This document shows, in pieces, positions 11,931 to 25,262 of a stretch of 64,000 nucleotides of DNA. Numbering within the stretch: position 1 is the stretch's first letter; each line of letters opens with the position of its first letter. The translations under genes were made by a program, and so were the position numbers. The notes beneath the pieces were generated by a model that was given only the letters and a program-made list of their open reading frames with translations, was not told the DNA's origin and did not search any database. This DNA comes from Steromphala cineraria (lineage: Eukaryota; Mollusca; Gastropoda; Trochida; Trochidae): assembly GCA_916613615.1 (NCBI GenBank), contig OU744736.1, forward strand, positions 9,993,724-10,057,723, written 5' to 3'.

Positions 11931-14900
11931 GGAAACAAGCCGACGATCGTCTGTGATCAACATAGCTAAAAACCCACCCACCATAGCCGGGTTATATTTT
12001 TGTGACCAAGCTTTTTATGCTGTTTGTATAACAAAGATAATACTCTTAGCGCATCCAGACTCGATACACGAGCTGGATGTTATTCAATGGAAGCATGTTT
12101 TAGAAGGTCATCAATAAGCTACAGCTTTCATGGAATGGTAAATGAATGGGATGCGAAAATATTTTCTGCTTTACATTTGACTGATATCTTATTTGTCTAG
12201 TGTTGACTTTTTCACCCAAAAGAAAGCGGACACAAATACACTGTCGAGTCTGATGTCGGGTCAGGATGTGAAAGGGTATAGTCAAGTCATTTCAATTACC
12301 CTTTTCAGCAGTTTCTTGTATTTGTGCTATGTCAATCATTGCTCATTGACTACAGATTATTGAATATTGAAGAACTTCTTTAACCTGTGTTAAGTAGCCA
12401 GTCATCAACAGCTTCAGGTCGATGAATTTAATCTTTCAAATGAAATACATTTGTCAGGGTGGAAGTGGCTCCCCATTTCTAGAACAGTTTTAAAACTTGC
12501 TCTTACAAATATCCTGGTAACCAGATTACGTCTGAGAGTTCAAAGATTTCCAAAGATATGATATTTAGAATCTCTATACAGCTGGAATTTAAGTTGCATA
12601 ATTTCATTTGCAAGATGATGGATATATAAGGTATAACATGTTATGGTTAACTATTACGTATTTCCAGACATTGAAATTAGCTTGAATATGTGACACATCT
12701 GTTCTGTTTACGAAGTGTGTTGTATATCATATCAGTTACTTGAACAAGCAACCTCAACTTTGTTTACATCAGCATTACTCATAGCTGTCCAAATATGAAT
12801 GTATTTGAGATGTTTTAACTCAAGTTTAGATTCACAATCGCTAGACCATGTAATCAGTTCATAGTCATTCCAAGCTAGTACGTTATCAATGCAGTTTGTC
12901 ATGAACACTTATTCATCCAGTGTCAAACTTTATCAAACACATTTTGTTTGTAAACAGTTCAACATACCTGTGTGTACTTCTTATTAATGCAAGTGTGTAC
13001 TTCTAATTAATGCAAGTGTGTAATTCTAATTAATGCAAGTGTGTAATTCTAATTACCGTAATGCAATGTCTGTATGAATCATGTGTAAAATCATAACCTT
13101 TTGAAATAAGATCTGTAATTAATTCATAGTCAAAGATTAAAAAAACATTTTCAGGATATGTTTAGTCCTTTTATCCCTAAAAAAACCAGTAAGAAATATG
13201 TTATAAACCTGATATCTGGCTTGAAGGGTTAAAAGGGTAAGAAAATGTTTGACATTTGATATCAACTTGACCTTGATATTCACCATTGAATGCTGAATTA
13301 CAAGAAATACATTTTAAGATAAGTTGTTTGATAAGGACAGTAAAGATGATGTGTAGAACTGTGCCTTTTAATCTACACCTTGTTCTAGTGTTTCTTGTGA
13401 GAAATTCAGTCTTTCGTTGTTTCTACAAGAAACATTTTCAGAACAAGGTTTTTCAATTGAGTGTTTTTTTATCCAAAATAGTAAATGAATCAAATCAAAA
13501 TCACAAAATGGAGAAATATTTTGATGTTTGATTATTATCGTTTCATGAAGTAATGTATAGGGCATAAGACCTTATAAATTTATTCTTTAAAATTTGTTGA
13601 GTAATAGATATATCATTAAGATAATTATTTGAAATGAAGCTTACTGATAGATAAATTAGTATTTTATGCAATCTTTTAGATCTTCTCGATCCTAAGATAG
13701 AGATTGTCAGAAATTGATAAGACAATACAAGTTTCTCCAACATTGTGTGACTTGTCCGCTAGTCAAAGGGTCTGTTGCCCAGTCCCATGTTGTACATATT
13801 CTGTAGTGTATTTCACTGTCATAATCAATAATCACATCATCTTGGAATCAGATCTCTTGTAGCTACTGTATGTTGCATAAGGGGCCGTCTCAAACATGCT
13901 TTTGACATTTTAAGTGTCATTTTAAAGGCTATGAGTTCCCCCTTTAATAGTATGTACTCACTGCTCATTTACAAGGAATTCTCATATTCTCATATTTTTA
14001 AAGCACTGAAAACCCAAAAGTCCCATACTTATTTTGAAAATTAATATAAGTCCCATCTATAGAGGCTATTTTACAACTATATTGAAACTGAGGAAGAGAT
14101 TTCTAAGCCTGAAGATAATTGTAGGTGAATTATGTACCATAATTTCTCTATTAATTTGACATCTCGAATAATTTGACCGCATGATATTTTCAGGACTCAA
14201 ATTCTAGTCACTTCTAAAAATTCAACCAAGTGCCCAAAAATCCTATGATTCAACCATTGCTTGGAATAATTGATTGATTTGCAAAAACAAAAGATTCAAA
14301 AGCATTATTTTCACTACTGCTGTCATTGATTGAAAATATTATGACATTGTCATAATGTGGTCTTCTATAAAATCTATGCATTAATGTCACATATTTTATG
14401 TTCTCCATTATTATCTACTGGAAAATATTTCGAACTTAGCGTCAAGAGCCACCAAGGTGAAAAGTTTAATCACTGGCCTTTCTGAAAATCTATTCAAATT
14501 TTGAAGGTCCAATCAATAGAGAAATTATGGTTAATTTTGGCTTGCGGTGCTTTGGATGTATGGAACCAGATGTCATATTGTGTGTTTAAAATTTTTGTAA
14601 AAGGTCCAACAATCTGTACTTTATGAATAAAAGGGTAAAGGCTGGTGTTATTAAAAGAAAATTTGTCTTGATTTAAAAGATATTTCAAGTATGATTTGTT
14701 GAAATTAAAAGGATGTTTTAAGATATTTTTGTCAAAACATACGAATGATTGCTTTTGCCATTGTTAAGTCTTTCATTAATCCATTGTAATAACAATTTGT
14801 TTAGCGCCATTCTTTGTTTATTATCGCTTCCAATTTGTTTGTTAGTTGTTTGAGCAAATATCATGTAGTTTTCATTTCATTGTTAGTTTTAGGGAACAAA

Positions 14901-16714
14901 GTTTTATTGTTTTTCACCTTATATTAACCTTTTTGTCGAGCCTTTGATTAGCACACATTTTTCAAGTGAAATTTTCATTTGTTTTCACATTTCCTTGTTA
15001 TTTACACGATTAACAGAAATAATTCCTTCTCCAATCCAAAGAAATGTTGTTCATTCATACCGTAATTAAATATTATGTTGACGAAGTAAATTTGTGAACT
15101 CACTAATATATGGTTTTGCAAATCATCAGTGATCTCTTTCAAAGATTTTGAGCTAATTGATAAAAATTAACTTGATTAATCTGATTAATGTTTTAATTAT
15201 TATAATCATTGATATTTTGTTTCTTATGTGTAGCCTTTATTCAAATTGGTATTGATAACTTGAGCAATTGATAGGGTACAAGTTTATTAAGTTTATAGTC
15301 ATCCATGTATCTTAGATGTTGATAGGTGTGAAATATATAAGAAATTCAAGAATTAACATATACTTGTATGAAGATAATGTTATGTCTGATGGGAATAATC
15401 CTATTTCATCAAACAAAAAATTTTAAAATTTTAGTTAATTAGTAAAAAAAACTCCTTTTAGATAATTGTAGTGATAAGAATGAAACTGAATATTATATTT
15501 GATAAGGTATGTTATTTCATCTAATACGGATTGTTAGGTAATACCCTTCTGTCAAAATGTAAATATATTATCCATTCAATGGGGTTTGGTAGTACAATGG
15601 TTTCCCCATATATCTGTTGTTTGTCCTGGTCCCATGTAAATACATGTCAGTATATTGTTATATGGAAAAGCTCAAAATGATTGATTTTCAAAATAGATAT
15701 GGTTCTCAAGGAATTGAAAAAAATATTCAAAATTCAGTTGATGTAGATTATAAATTTTTTAAGCCCTTTCAGGGTGAATCATCAGTTTAGACTTGCTACT
15801 TGTTATGTTAGGAATTTGTTTCAATTACTGATTTAATGTTATTTTTCTGATCCTAATCATTTTGACCTTTTCTTGAGTGTACAGCTTAGAATTTTGACGC
15901 CACGCCATTGTTGCAAAGCAATATCCTTTTAACAGTATATTTGGTCAACTTCAATTTTAACTTTGTGGCACCGACATTTAGAAGCTTTTTTATTTTGTTG
16001 AACAGCATCAATTTGTCTGAAGTTAAATTTGCTCACGTTTTGTTACATTCTTGCAATGTTTAGTCAGGTTTTCACCAAAACATTTACACTGAGTTTATAA
16101 GACTTTAAGAATACCTTTTTACTTTATTTTCTTTCATCTATGATTCACTAGCCTTTTATATTATCTCTCCTAGATTTGCTCATAGTTTATCTATTTTTCA
16201 CAATGCAGATATGCCTTTCTATCTTTACTGTCATCATTTTTGACAAAATATCAGATTGATTTATCGTTATAAGTAATTTTTTGTTTTGCAAAAAGTTCTG
16301 GCAGTTGCTCAATTGTATAAACATTTAACCAACACAAGTTGTCCAGGACAAGTAATTAAGTTATATTGATATACGAGACTTATTGAGAGGATTTTACTTA
16401 TTGACTACAATTAGTCATGAAGCTTTTAACTGATTTTTTTGTAACTCAAAATTGAAACTGTCATATGAAGTGTCCTTGTGAACATAAAGATAATGAGCTT
16501 GCTCGATTTAGAAACTGCATAAGTATTTGTATGTAGTCCACTTCAACTCAATATATATAACTGCACTCAAAAATCAGCTGATGCATTGTTTAGATTCACT
16601 TGACATTTGACCCAAGCAAGAAGACGCCAAGTGAGGACTTCCTGTAGCGGTGTGCTAGTATGTTGGCTGTACCATAATGCTGTCAGTTCTTGTGGCTGGA
16701 CCTCAGTAAATAAA
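11931..16714 (+). other. Possible long MOB3 3' UTR, otherwise featureless AT-rich DNA
   Basis: There is no gene in this 4.8-kb stretch after the MOB3 stop. Candidate polyadenylation signals lie at 14626-14631 and 16709-16714 (AATAAA); the second is followed by a GT/T-rich stretch, as expected downstream of a cleavage site. Apart from one minisatellite it contains fewer visible repeats than the flanking sequence, which suits a transcribed UTR. The length of the UTR is inferred. Confidence 0.35.
12970..13061. repeat. 23-bp minisatellite, four copies
   Basis: Four consecutive 23-bp units (starts 12970, 12993, 13016, 13039) of the form GTGTGTAMTTCTAATTAATGCAA, with one to a few differences each and a degenerate last copy. 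Confidence 0.9.
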
Positions 16715-16789
16715 AGCTGTGAAATACCAACTACGTGTTCGAGTTTTTCTTTTAGTTTCTTAGGGCAGGGGAATTATTAAGCCAGTATC

Positions 16790-17345
16790 ATTAGGGGCAT
16801 TTTAGAAGTTGGAAAAGATTATGAGGAAGCAGAGTATATGGATGATAACTTCTTTATTCATGGTATCTGAGGTTTCGACAGAGCTCCTTTTGTCGTTGAA
16901 AAGCATACCATGAAGAAAGAAGTTGTCATCCACATGTTCCTCATCCTTACAGTAGCATTAAGTATATACAATTGCAAATGGAATACTTTGGAAAATTGAA
17001 GATGCTTTGATGATAAGAAATTTTGCTAACTCAGTAGATGAAAAGTGAAGAAGTATTCAGAGGCTTTGAAAGATGTTTATTTGACAAAAGTGAAGTTTCT
17101 TTGAGGGGCATTTTAGAAGTTGGAATGATGATAATGAAGAAACATATCCTGGAGACTATAGATAACCAAGCAATAAAAGTAAGAATTCGGCTTAACAACT
17201 TCACTTCTTATGAAGAAACAAAGATGGATAACAACTTCTTTATTCATGGTATGTGATGTTTCAACACAGTTTCTTGTGTCGTTTTAAGCAAATCAAAACT
17301 GTGGCATAATGACGCATATCATGAATAAAGAAGTTTTTTTCAAAT
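16790..17345. repeat. Two hairpin-forming repeat units upstream of PDHX
   Basis: GGGGCATTTTAGAAGTTGGA occurs at about 16793 and 17105 and heads two related units. Unit 1 holds a hairpin with 27-bp arms (16840-16866 and 16905-16931, two mismatches) and extra pairing inside. Unit 2 has matching arms ending in ACTTCTTTATTCATGGTAT (about 17225) and its complement (about 17318-17338). The arms are shared between the units. They could be fold-back elements or transcribed hairpins. Confidence 0.6.
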
Positions 17346-17901
17346 GTTCCCCGTTACAACAGCTGATTTATTATTTTTACCATTTTGAGTTTGAGTTGAT
17401 TAAACTCAGCATTATGTGTTTGTTTATGACATCCTTGAATAGTTTTTTGAAGAATTAGTTTTACATTGGTTGTACAGTATGTAATTTCTGTGACATACCT
17501 TGACAAATATTATAAAAAGCCTTAAAAATTTAAGTCTTTAGTGGAATTTTTCCTCTATCAATGTACTTTATTTCAATACTTATTATAAATAAAACAACAT
17601 TTTAAACTATTGATTTAAAATCGTTTACAATCAGATTTTCCATAAAACAGTTGAAATAATCGAGGCATGAAATAAAGTTACATCGCAGTAGAGAATGCGT
17701 TCCTGGAAATTCCGAGAACATTGCACGCAAACGCACCATCGTAAACCATTTTCCCACCAAAGAATTAAATCATAAGCAAATATCTCTTGCATATTAAAGT
17801 TAACATTAACTATTACAAGCAAATACCTGCTTTTCTGCGTTCTGATTTTATTGAAGCTGTAAAACAAAAATATTTGCTGCGAGACTGTTCACCGGCGGAA
17901 A

Positions 17902-20900
17902 ATGGCGTCTGCCATTATCCGATTTTGTGGCCTTGGCCGGGGAGTTAGCACACTTAGATGCTTGTCACATCGCCAATTACCCCTTCTTCTACATCGCGAG
18001 TTTCATCTTCAAACAATAAATTATGGTACGATCACGCATTAATTGTCTACCATTTACTTAATGAAAATGACGATATTAAAATCCTCAAAATATCACTTTC
18101 AATGTCAGTTTGTGTCCTTGGGAGAAATCCTTACCTAGACTGTCACTATCACGCTCCAGTGGTTTCAATACACAAGATAAATTTAACATATCTGTCATTT
18201 GGAAGCTTTTGTCGTAATGAATTCATCTGTACTACATATTCTAATGACAGTAAAAATGTCTTCGAAAACAACCGAAACTGAAATATTTATTTTAAAATCA
18301 CAGTTCTCTTGAAAAAAGGAACAATTAATTAATTGTTGCAAACTTGTTTGATCTCCACAGATGCCATCAAAGTTCTTATGCCAGCATTATCACCCACCAT
18401 GACAGAGGGAACACTAGTCAAATGGCTGAAAAAAGAAGGTTTGACAAAAAACAAATTGTTTTATCAAAAAGGTTTTTTAATTCAAAAACATGTCATTGGT
18501 TATTTTTTTACAGTTTCAATTTTTAACAATATCCTTGGGTTACCATAATTGGTCAGGAGAGTTTAAACCCAAAAAGGAAATTTCAAACTTGAATCTTTCC
18601 ATGTATTGACTCAAAAGGTTATATTCGTTTATTTTAAAAACTGACTAATTTCACTCTGAATGTGCCCCTTTACAAGTTTAATCTCAGAATATTGTTCTTT
18701 GACTCTCTGCAATACCACTGGCACTGTATTGTTTCAAGTGTGTTGCTCAAGGTTTTGATATGCTGTATTTTCCCTAGGTGAGACTGTTGCCCCTGGGGAC
18801 ATTCTATGTGACATACAGACGGACAAGGCGGTCGTTAGTATGGAAAATGATGAAGAGGGTATTCTAGCTAAGATCCTGGTGAGCTACTTGAGAGCTTTTG
18901 CTAAAATATGTTAAATTTCAACGAACATAGATATTGTCCATTTTGTCAAAAATGGCTGCATTCAGTAGCAGGTCATCGACTTTTCAGTAGCATAATCCAT
19001 TGATGAATATAAATTATTAATATAATAAGACTGTTAAGTGCCCTGTAAGTAGAATGCTGTCAGATTATCCACATCCTTGAATTTGAGTTATCAACAATTT
19101 CTTTGATACAGAAGTATTGCAATAATTAATTAATTATACATCTGGTAACAAGCATCCAATAAACCCTATTATGAACTGTATGGCAATCACATACTAATGT
19201 TGTCCCTACAGGTTCCAGAAAACACAGCTGATGTGAAGATCGGGGCATTGATTGCTGTTCTGGTGGAGGAAGGCGAGGATTGGAAGGGGGTGGAGATCCC
19301 GGCCCACACTGACCCCTCCTCCTCCACAGGGGCCCCCTCACCCCCCTCCCCAGCACCCGCCATCCCTCCCCCTCCCACATCAACGCCAGCACCAGCCCCT
19401 GTAGCAGTTCAGGCACCTGCTTCCACAGTGTCACCAAAAGAGTGAGTAAAATACCAGTTGCATCTTGTTATCAAATATTTATATCTTTTATTTTCAAGGA
19501 TTCATAGACATTCTGTAAAGGTTGATTATAGCTCATGTATCATACAATGGAAAACAACCTGAAATTGTAATTATATTGTTATTTGAATTAATAATATATA
19601 TATTTTTTTATGTTCAAATTATGTCCGAAATCATAAATGTAAAACAAAACCAGTTTAAGATTGATAACAAACACCAACCATTTCCTTTCCTACAGCTGGC
19701 AAGTTGCAAGGAACTAAGGAGGTTTTGAAATTACTTTTATTAAACATGTTTTCCAAAATAAATCTTGAATTAAATAAATAATTTGTAATTAAATTTTCAA
19801 TATTATTCCTGGTTGCAGTCTGCACGCTGCCGGAGTTGGTCCGTCTGTGCGGAAGCTGGCGGAGGAGTATGGGGTCAGTCCGACCCAGGTCACGGGCACC
19901 GGACCTCATGGATGGGTGTCTAAAGGGTGAGGTGACAAGGTTTCATCTAAATGTACTCCAGTATTCATGTTATGGGCTGACAATTTAATGGCATCTTTGG
20001 GGCTGATCAGGTGACTCCGTGTTATGATGATCACTCTTGGAATACATCGGTCCCCTAGTATTCATGTAAGATACTAATGGAATGATTCAAAGATAACTAG
20101 TATTGAATTTATGATAGATACTCATCATACTAATTTGAGATGTCAGGGATTTAATTTCAACAAAGTACCTTGAAAGGTTCAACTTGGTATCTTCTTACTT
20201 ACAAATTTATTTTAAATCACCTTAAGATTTTCAATGACAGAATATATAAAATTATGTTCATTTTCCACTTTATATATTCATCCTTCTCAGTGATATCTTG
20301 AACTACATAAAGGCCAACAATCTAACCAAGAAGGCGCTGTCAGCTGAGCCAGTCTCTGCCTCTGGCCCCGCCTCCAAGTCTGTAGCCCCGCCCACTCAAG
20401 TACTGCCAGACCTGGAGGGTGAACCTTTTATCGATATTCCAACATCCAGCATGAGGAAAACTATAGCTAAGAGGCTCACTGAATCTAAGGTGTGTGAATT
20501 AACTACAGGCAGCATAAGCAAATATTTACACAAGTCATATTACAAAGTCAATTGTAGCTTTCAGCGAAAGAAACTGATTGTTTTTTCTTACCAATCCTGA
20601 ATGAACTAGTTTTTATGAATCTCCTATTTTCTTGAAAGAAACTCGTGCCAGAGTAACTATGGTGATTCCTATAGTAATATTGAGTACCTGACTATGGTAA
20701 GTACGGACCTATGTGGTAGTAGCGGCTTTGAAAGTACTATTCCTTCAGGGTAATAATGTACAGCCAATTAGCAGTGCTTGCACTGGATATAAGGCTTAAA
20801 AATTGTCATTATTATTATTGTGCTATGATATGTGAGCTTTCATCGGTAAAAAGGGGATTGTCACAACTCAGATCAGATTACCAGAAACTATTATCGTTAC

Positions 20901-23900
20901 CAAAGAGATAATGAAATTGTTTTTCAGGGAAGATATAAGACACATTGATGATGACTTATGCTTGGTCATCTACAGTGTCTTTTGACATCAATGTCTTGAA
21001 ATGGTCATAATGATCATTTAACTTCAGAGCTAACTTTAAAAAGTAACAGTGGTCTCCCCTTTTCGTGTCCTCGTTTCCAATAAATTGACTCCAAGTAGCT
21101 GGCTTGGACTCTAGTACCTGTGGAAGCCCTAATAATGAGTAGTTTGTTTTAAACTTGCATATAAAGTTGTAAAATATAACACTTCATGTATTTATTTCAG
21201 ACAACAATTCCCCATTCCTATGCATCAGCAGACCTGGGTGTCGGCCCAGTCATGAGACTCAGGAAACATTTAGCAGGTTCGTTTGGTGGATTTTTTTAGG
21301 GATTCTCTTGAAAAATCAGAAAACTGATTTGTTTTCTGGAGTAAATTGTGAATGTCAGTATTTTTTTCCGTACTGATCCTTTCAAAGAGTTTTTTCACAT
21401 GTATATGTTACATCTGTATTCAATATTTGAATTTGTTGTCTTAGGGTGTTTCAGCTGCTAGATTAATGTCGCCTTTATCTGCTGAAAAATTCTAAGTATT
21501 GAATCATTAGCAAATGTCTGTGAACAACTTGTATTTGCTGGAAATTTGACAATCAAAATAAGCTGTACAAGTGTATTTATTATCTCATTTGCTGTTTCAG
21601 ATGAAGGTATAAAAGTTTCGATGAATGACTTCATAATCAAAGCAGCTGGTATTGCTCTCCAGGTAATCATCATGCAATTTATTTCCTGTTGTCAATTTTA
21701 TTTTCAATCCTCTATAAATTGGTTTTGACTAGATTTAGCTTCTTGCAAGAAGGCATGCTCATAGCCCTGCAATGTTTTTACCGTACTTGTCTTCTTATAA
21801 TCGTTTCATTCATCTACTTTCTTATGATATTGTTATTTCAATTAAAATGTGATAATTTTCCCCCAGCGCGTTCCTCGTGTCAACTCTATATGGCAGAATG
21901 AAAGTGCTCAACTCCTGTCCAGTGTAGATATATCTGTTGCCGTGGCGACTGAAAATGGACTCATCACACCTATTGTACAAAATGCTGCCGCACTAGGTGT
22001 AGATGAAATATCAGCAACAATTAGGGTAGGTTTGTACAACTCTTGCTTTTGGTTAACATACAATGTTACAAAGTATTTCAGTTGATACTTTGATAGGTGG
22101 ATTCTTTTAGTCAAAGTAAGAAAAATGTCATGATATATAAAAAATAATTTAAGGAAGATAATTCTGTAGATTTAAAAATGATCATCCATTGTATTCTTGT
22201 TAATTTCCAACTTCTAAAATGCGTCTTAAATAACTGATTTATGTCTTTAACAATTCTTTCCAAACATTGACAATGTAGTTATCATGATTGATGAAAGAGG
22301 AACCTTTTTCATTTAAGGATTTAGCAGGAAGAGCGAGGGAAGGAAAATTAAAACTTCATGAATTTCAAGGAGGTAGTTTCAGGTAAAAATAAAGTATTTA
22401 TACAGTTTCTGTTGAAAATCATAGAAATTCCAAATACAGATCTAAGCCATTGCTAGTTGCATTTTCTAGACATCAAAATGTTGTAGAGCTGTGCTAGTTA
22501 AGAATAAGGTTACATGTCCAATGTAAATATGCTTGTAACTTGAGACAAGCCATAGATCTCCGTTGTGCTAGTTTGAGCCGACCTTACAGATGCTCCTATG
22601 CGTTCATGCATCCCCTGTATTCAAGCTCTAGAAGGATCTCACTAGAAGTAGGAACTAACATCAAAGATATGTTATGCTTAATCAGGGCCTCTACGGGTCC
22701 AAAATATTTGACTCGAGAACTTGCAGGGTCAAATCCATTCAGAGTAGAGTACTCTAAATTATTAAATTCACTGAAGAGACCATGTAGTTGTTGATTGTTT
22801 ATTATACACATATTGCGTCAACTTCAACCTGACTTATACATGATCATTAACAATATTTTAGCACCAATGGTATGGCCATGTTGATCATCTAATTTCTCAT
22901 ATCACAGAATAACACTCTAAATAAACTTAAATAACAGCGACCTACCCTTTTCGAGTCCACAAGTCTAACTTGTCCTGACTCAGGCTCAAGTACTAAATTT
23001 AAGTCCCCATGGAAGCCCTATGCTTGATCATGTTCAGGGCAATTAAAAATAAGAACTGTACTGTACTAGTTCCGTGATCAAACTAATTTTGATTATGTTG
23101 ATGCATTTGTTAAAGAGGGCCTGAAATGCTAAATGGCAACTTTCGGGATTCATGAAATAGTGATAACAATTTCACATGGACTCAACTTTAAATTTCTGAA
23201 ATCGACCTAGAAACGGCTTAATTACGACTGTATGAAGAACACCGCCTAATTAGGCCGGCGAACAGAATAAAACGCACTGAAGCGTGACTGCCTCGTGACG
23301 TGTTAGTAGGTGATGTGATACCCTCTTGTGTGCCCTCGTTATGTAAAACAACACAAGCTAACAGTACAGCTCGATGTTTAACCGTCGATTAAACACCCTA
23401 AACAACATCCAAACATCTCAAACCTTCAATAAATCGGTAGTTTATTTATTCAACTGGCAATTTGTATTGATGAAAACGTAAGACCCTGATTAAAAACGAA
23501 GTTGTGCGCATAATGCTACAGCATGTAGGCCTAGATGGTCTCGCTTTGCGCAATGTTGTCATAAGACTGCACGTGAGAACCCGGATGTATATGTAAACAA
23601 TTGCTCCCGTGTGAACTGTTTTATCTTCGTGCACAGTTGTTGGTTGTTATTGAATATTACTTTAGTAGCACAGCAGAAAGGATGTAATTATACAATACTA
23701 TTTTATTTTTACATTTAAACCATTTTTTTAGAATTGCCTTTGACTTATTTTTGTAACAGGATAAAAAATATATACGTTTTTCTTAGTTATTTCATTTAGT
23801 GATGGACAAGTTACAATTCTTAATGAAAGACATGTATTGGATGATCACTGATGTCTTGTTTAAAACATTATTCTAATAGGGCATTTCACTGAAAATCTTA

Positions 23901-25262
23901 ATGTTTTCACTCTTGTACATAGAGGTGATATTTTACACAACAATAGCCGATACATGGCCAAACAGAATGAAGATTTATTAAATGAACCTTATCCAAAATA
24001 ATTATCAGATAGAGCAAAAACGGTATTCCTAATTTCAGGTTAATAGGTTATAATTTACCAATCGGAGAAAAAAGGGATGTTAAGGAATACAATTGCTATT
24101 TGATGTTACCTAATAAGCTGATGTCATAAAATAGCCAGGTGTTGATGATTGTGCATTATATAACCTACCTGCTATAGTCATCATTTGATATCATCGAATT
24201 AGGAAACAGACAGGAAATACGATAGACAGTAAAGTAATTGTGTAATAAGTGAGTATCTGATCTAAAGAAAGTAAGTCACACCTGCAGACCAATGTCATTG
24301 TTTATTCAACCTTTTTACACAACGTTCAAATCTAAATGTGAGCATTGTATATTCGGATTATTACCATAAATCAGCCCAATACTTTGTGCTATGTTTTATA
24401 TTTTACTAAACTCCCTTTTCTCTGCATGCCAAACTGTTCATTCAGTGAAAATGCGAGCTCGAAGCAGAAAATCGGTGTAGTGATCGGAACACATGAGTTC
24501 GATGTAGATTGTCACATTGCTCTGTTTGACCTAACACGGCGGGTCAATTTGGCGTGAAACCATCAATATGATGGGAATTTCTCTACGGAGACTTCATCAG
24601 GAGATTTTCTAGGACAGTTGACAGCAACACAATGATATAGCATACTGTTAATCGCTTTGAAAAGGCAGAAATGCGGATTTCGCCTATCATTTTCCATATA
24701 AGCAGACGAACGCTTCGCCTACTGCCACGTCACTTCCGGTATCCCCTGCCAGTGGCCTCTCAGCCTTGTTTTGGTTTGTCGCTGGACGGCGACAAGCAGA
24801 CGCCTTGTTACGCAATGTTTACATAGCTGTAGCTTCATTGAGAAACTGTGTATCGTTGCTGTTTTGGCCTAATATTTATGTTTTATAGTTATTTGACCAA
24901 TATCTTTTGAAAAATATATTTAAAAAAGGTTATGCAGCTTTTTTTTAGAGTTGAATGTCAATAACATGATGTCCTTTTCTGTTTTCAGTATATCCAATCT
25001 AGGCATGTTTGGAATCACAGAATTCTCGGCAGTTATCAACCCCCCTCAGACGGCAATCATGGCAGTCGGAACATCGAGGGTAACAATTAGCGAAGAAGGA
25101 AGACCAGAAACAAAGATGGCCGTCACGCTATCCTATGACGCCCGTGTCATCGATGAAACTGAAGCGTCACAATTCCTAGAAGTCTTCACAGAAGTAATGG
25201 AAAACCCACACTTTATGATAACTGGTTCTAAACTGTCTGGACATCTTCGATCTAGTTTCTAG
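17902..25262 (+). CDS. PDHX: Pyruvate dehydrogenase complex E3-binding protein (protein X), eleven exons, complete
   Basis: Exons 17902-18025, 18361-18438, 18778-18878, 19212-19441, 19819-19926, 20291-20489, 21201-21276, 21601-21662, 21867-22025, 22318-22382 and 24989-25262 join in frame to 491 residues. Residues 1-41 are basic and hydrophobic with no acidic stretch, fitting a mitochondrial presequence. One lipoyl domain (about 43-118) carries the lipoylated Lys84 in TDKA. A Pro/Ala-rich linker follows, then a peripheral-subunit-binding domain (about 182-221) that docks dihydrolipoamide dehydrogenase (E3), a second linker, and an E2-like core domain (about 258-480). The acetyltransferase motif DHRxxDG reads DARVIDE: the catalytic His is Ala452 and the Gly is Glu457. 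With the single lipoyl domain this marks E3BP rather than active E2 (DLAT). It acts in the mitochondrial matrix, anchoring E3 to the E2 core for acetyl-CoA production. A divergent DLAT-like paralogue is the less likely alternative. Confidence 0.92.
20640..20825 (+). mobile_element. Decayed SINE tail in PDHX intron 6
   Basis: The order GTACCTGA, AAGTACGGACCTA, GGTAATAATG, TGCACTGGATATAAGG and a terminal (ATT)n run matches the body and tail of the SINE at 11080-11408 with many differences. The tRNA-like head is not recognisable. Confidence 0.5.
22383..24988. other. Largest PDHX intron (intron 10), insertion-rich
   Basis: At 2.6 kb this is much longer than the other PDHX introns. It holds GC-richer patches at about 23220-23340 and 24440-24830 that differ from the AT-rich background and look inserted. 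A block at 22925-23030 (CCCTTTTCGAGTCC, CTCAAGTAC, GGAAGCCCTA) resembles 21045-21135 in intron 6. No exon or known coding domain was found inside. Confidence 0.45.

Noticed and set aside
19126..19437. Minus-strand Gly/Arg-rich open frames
   Set aside because: Antisense shadow of the C-rich Pro/Ala linker in PDHX exon 4.
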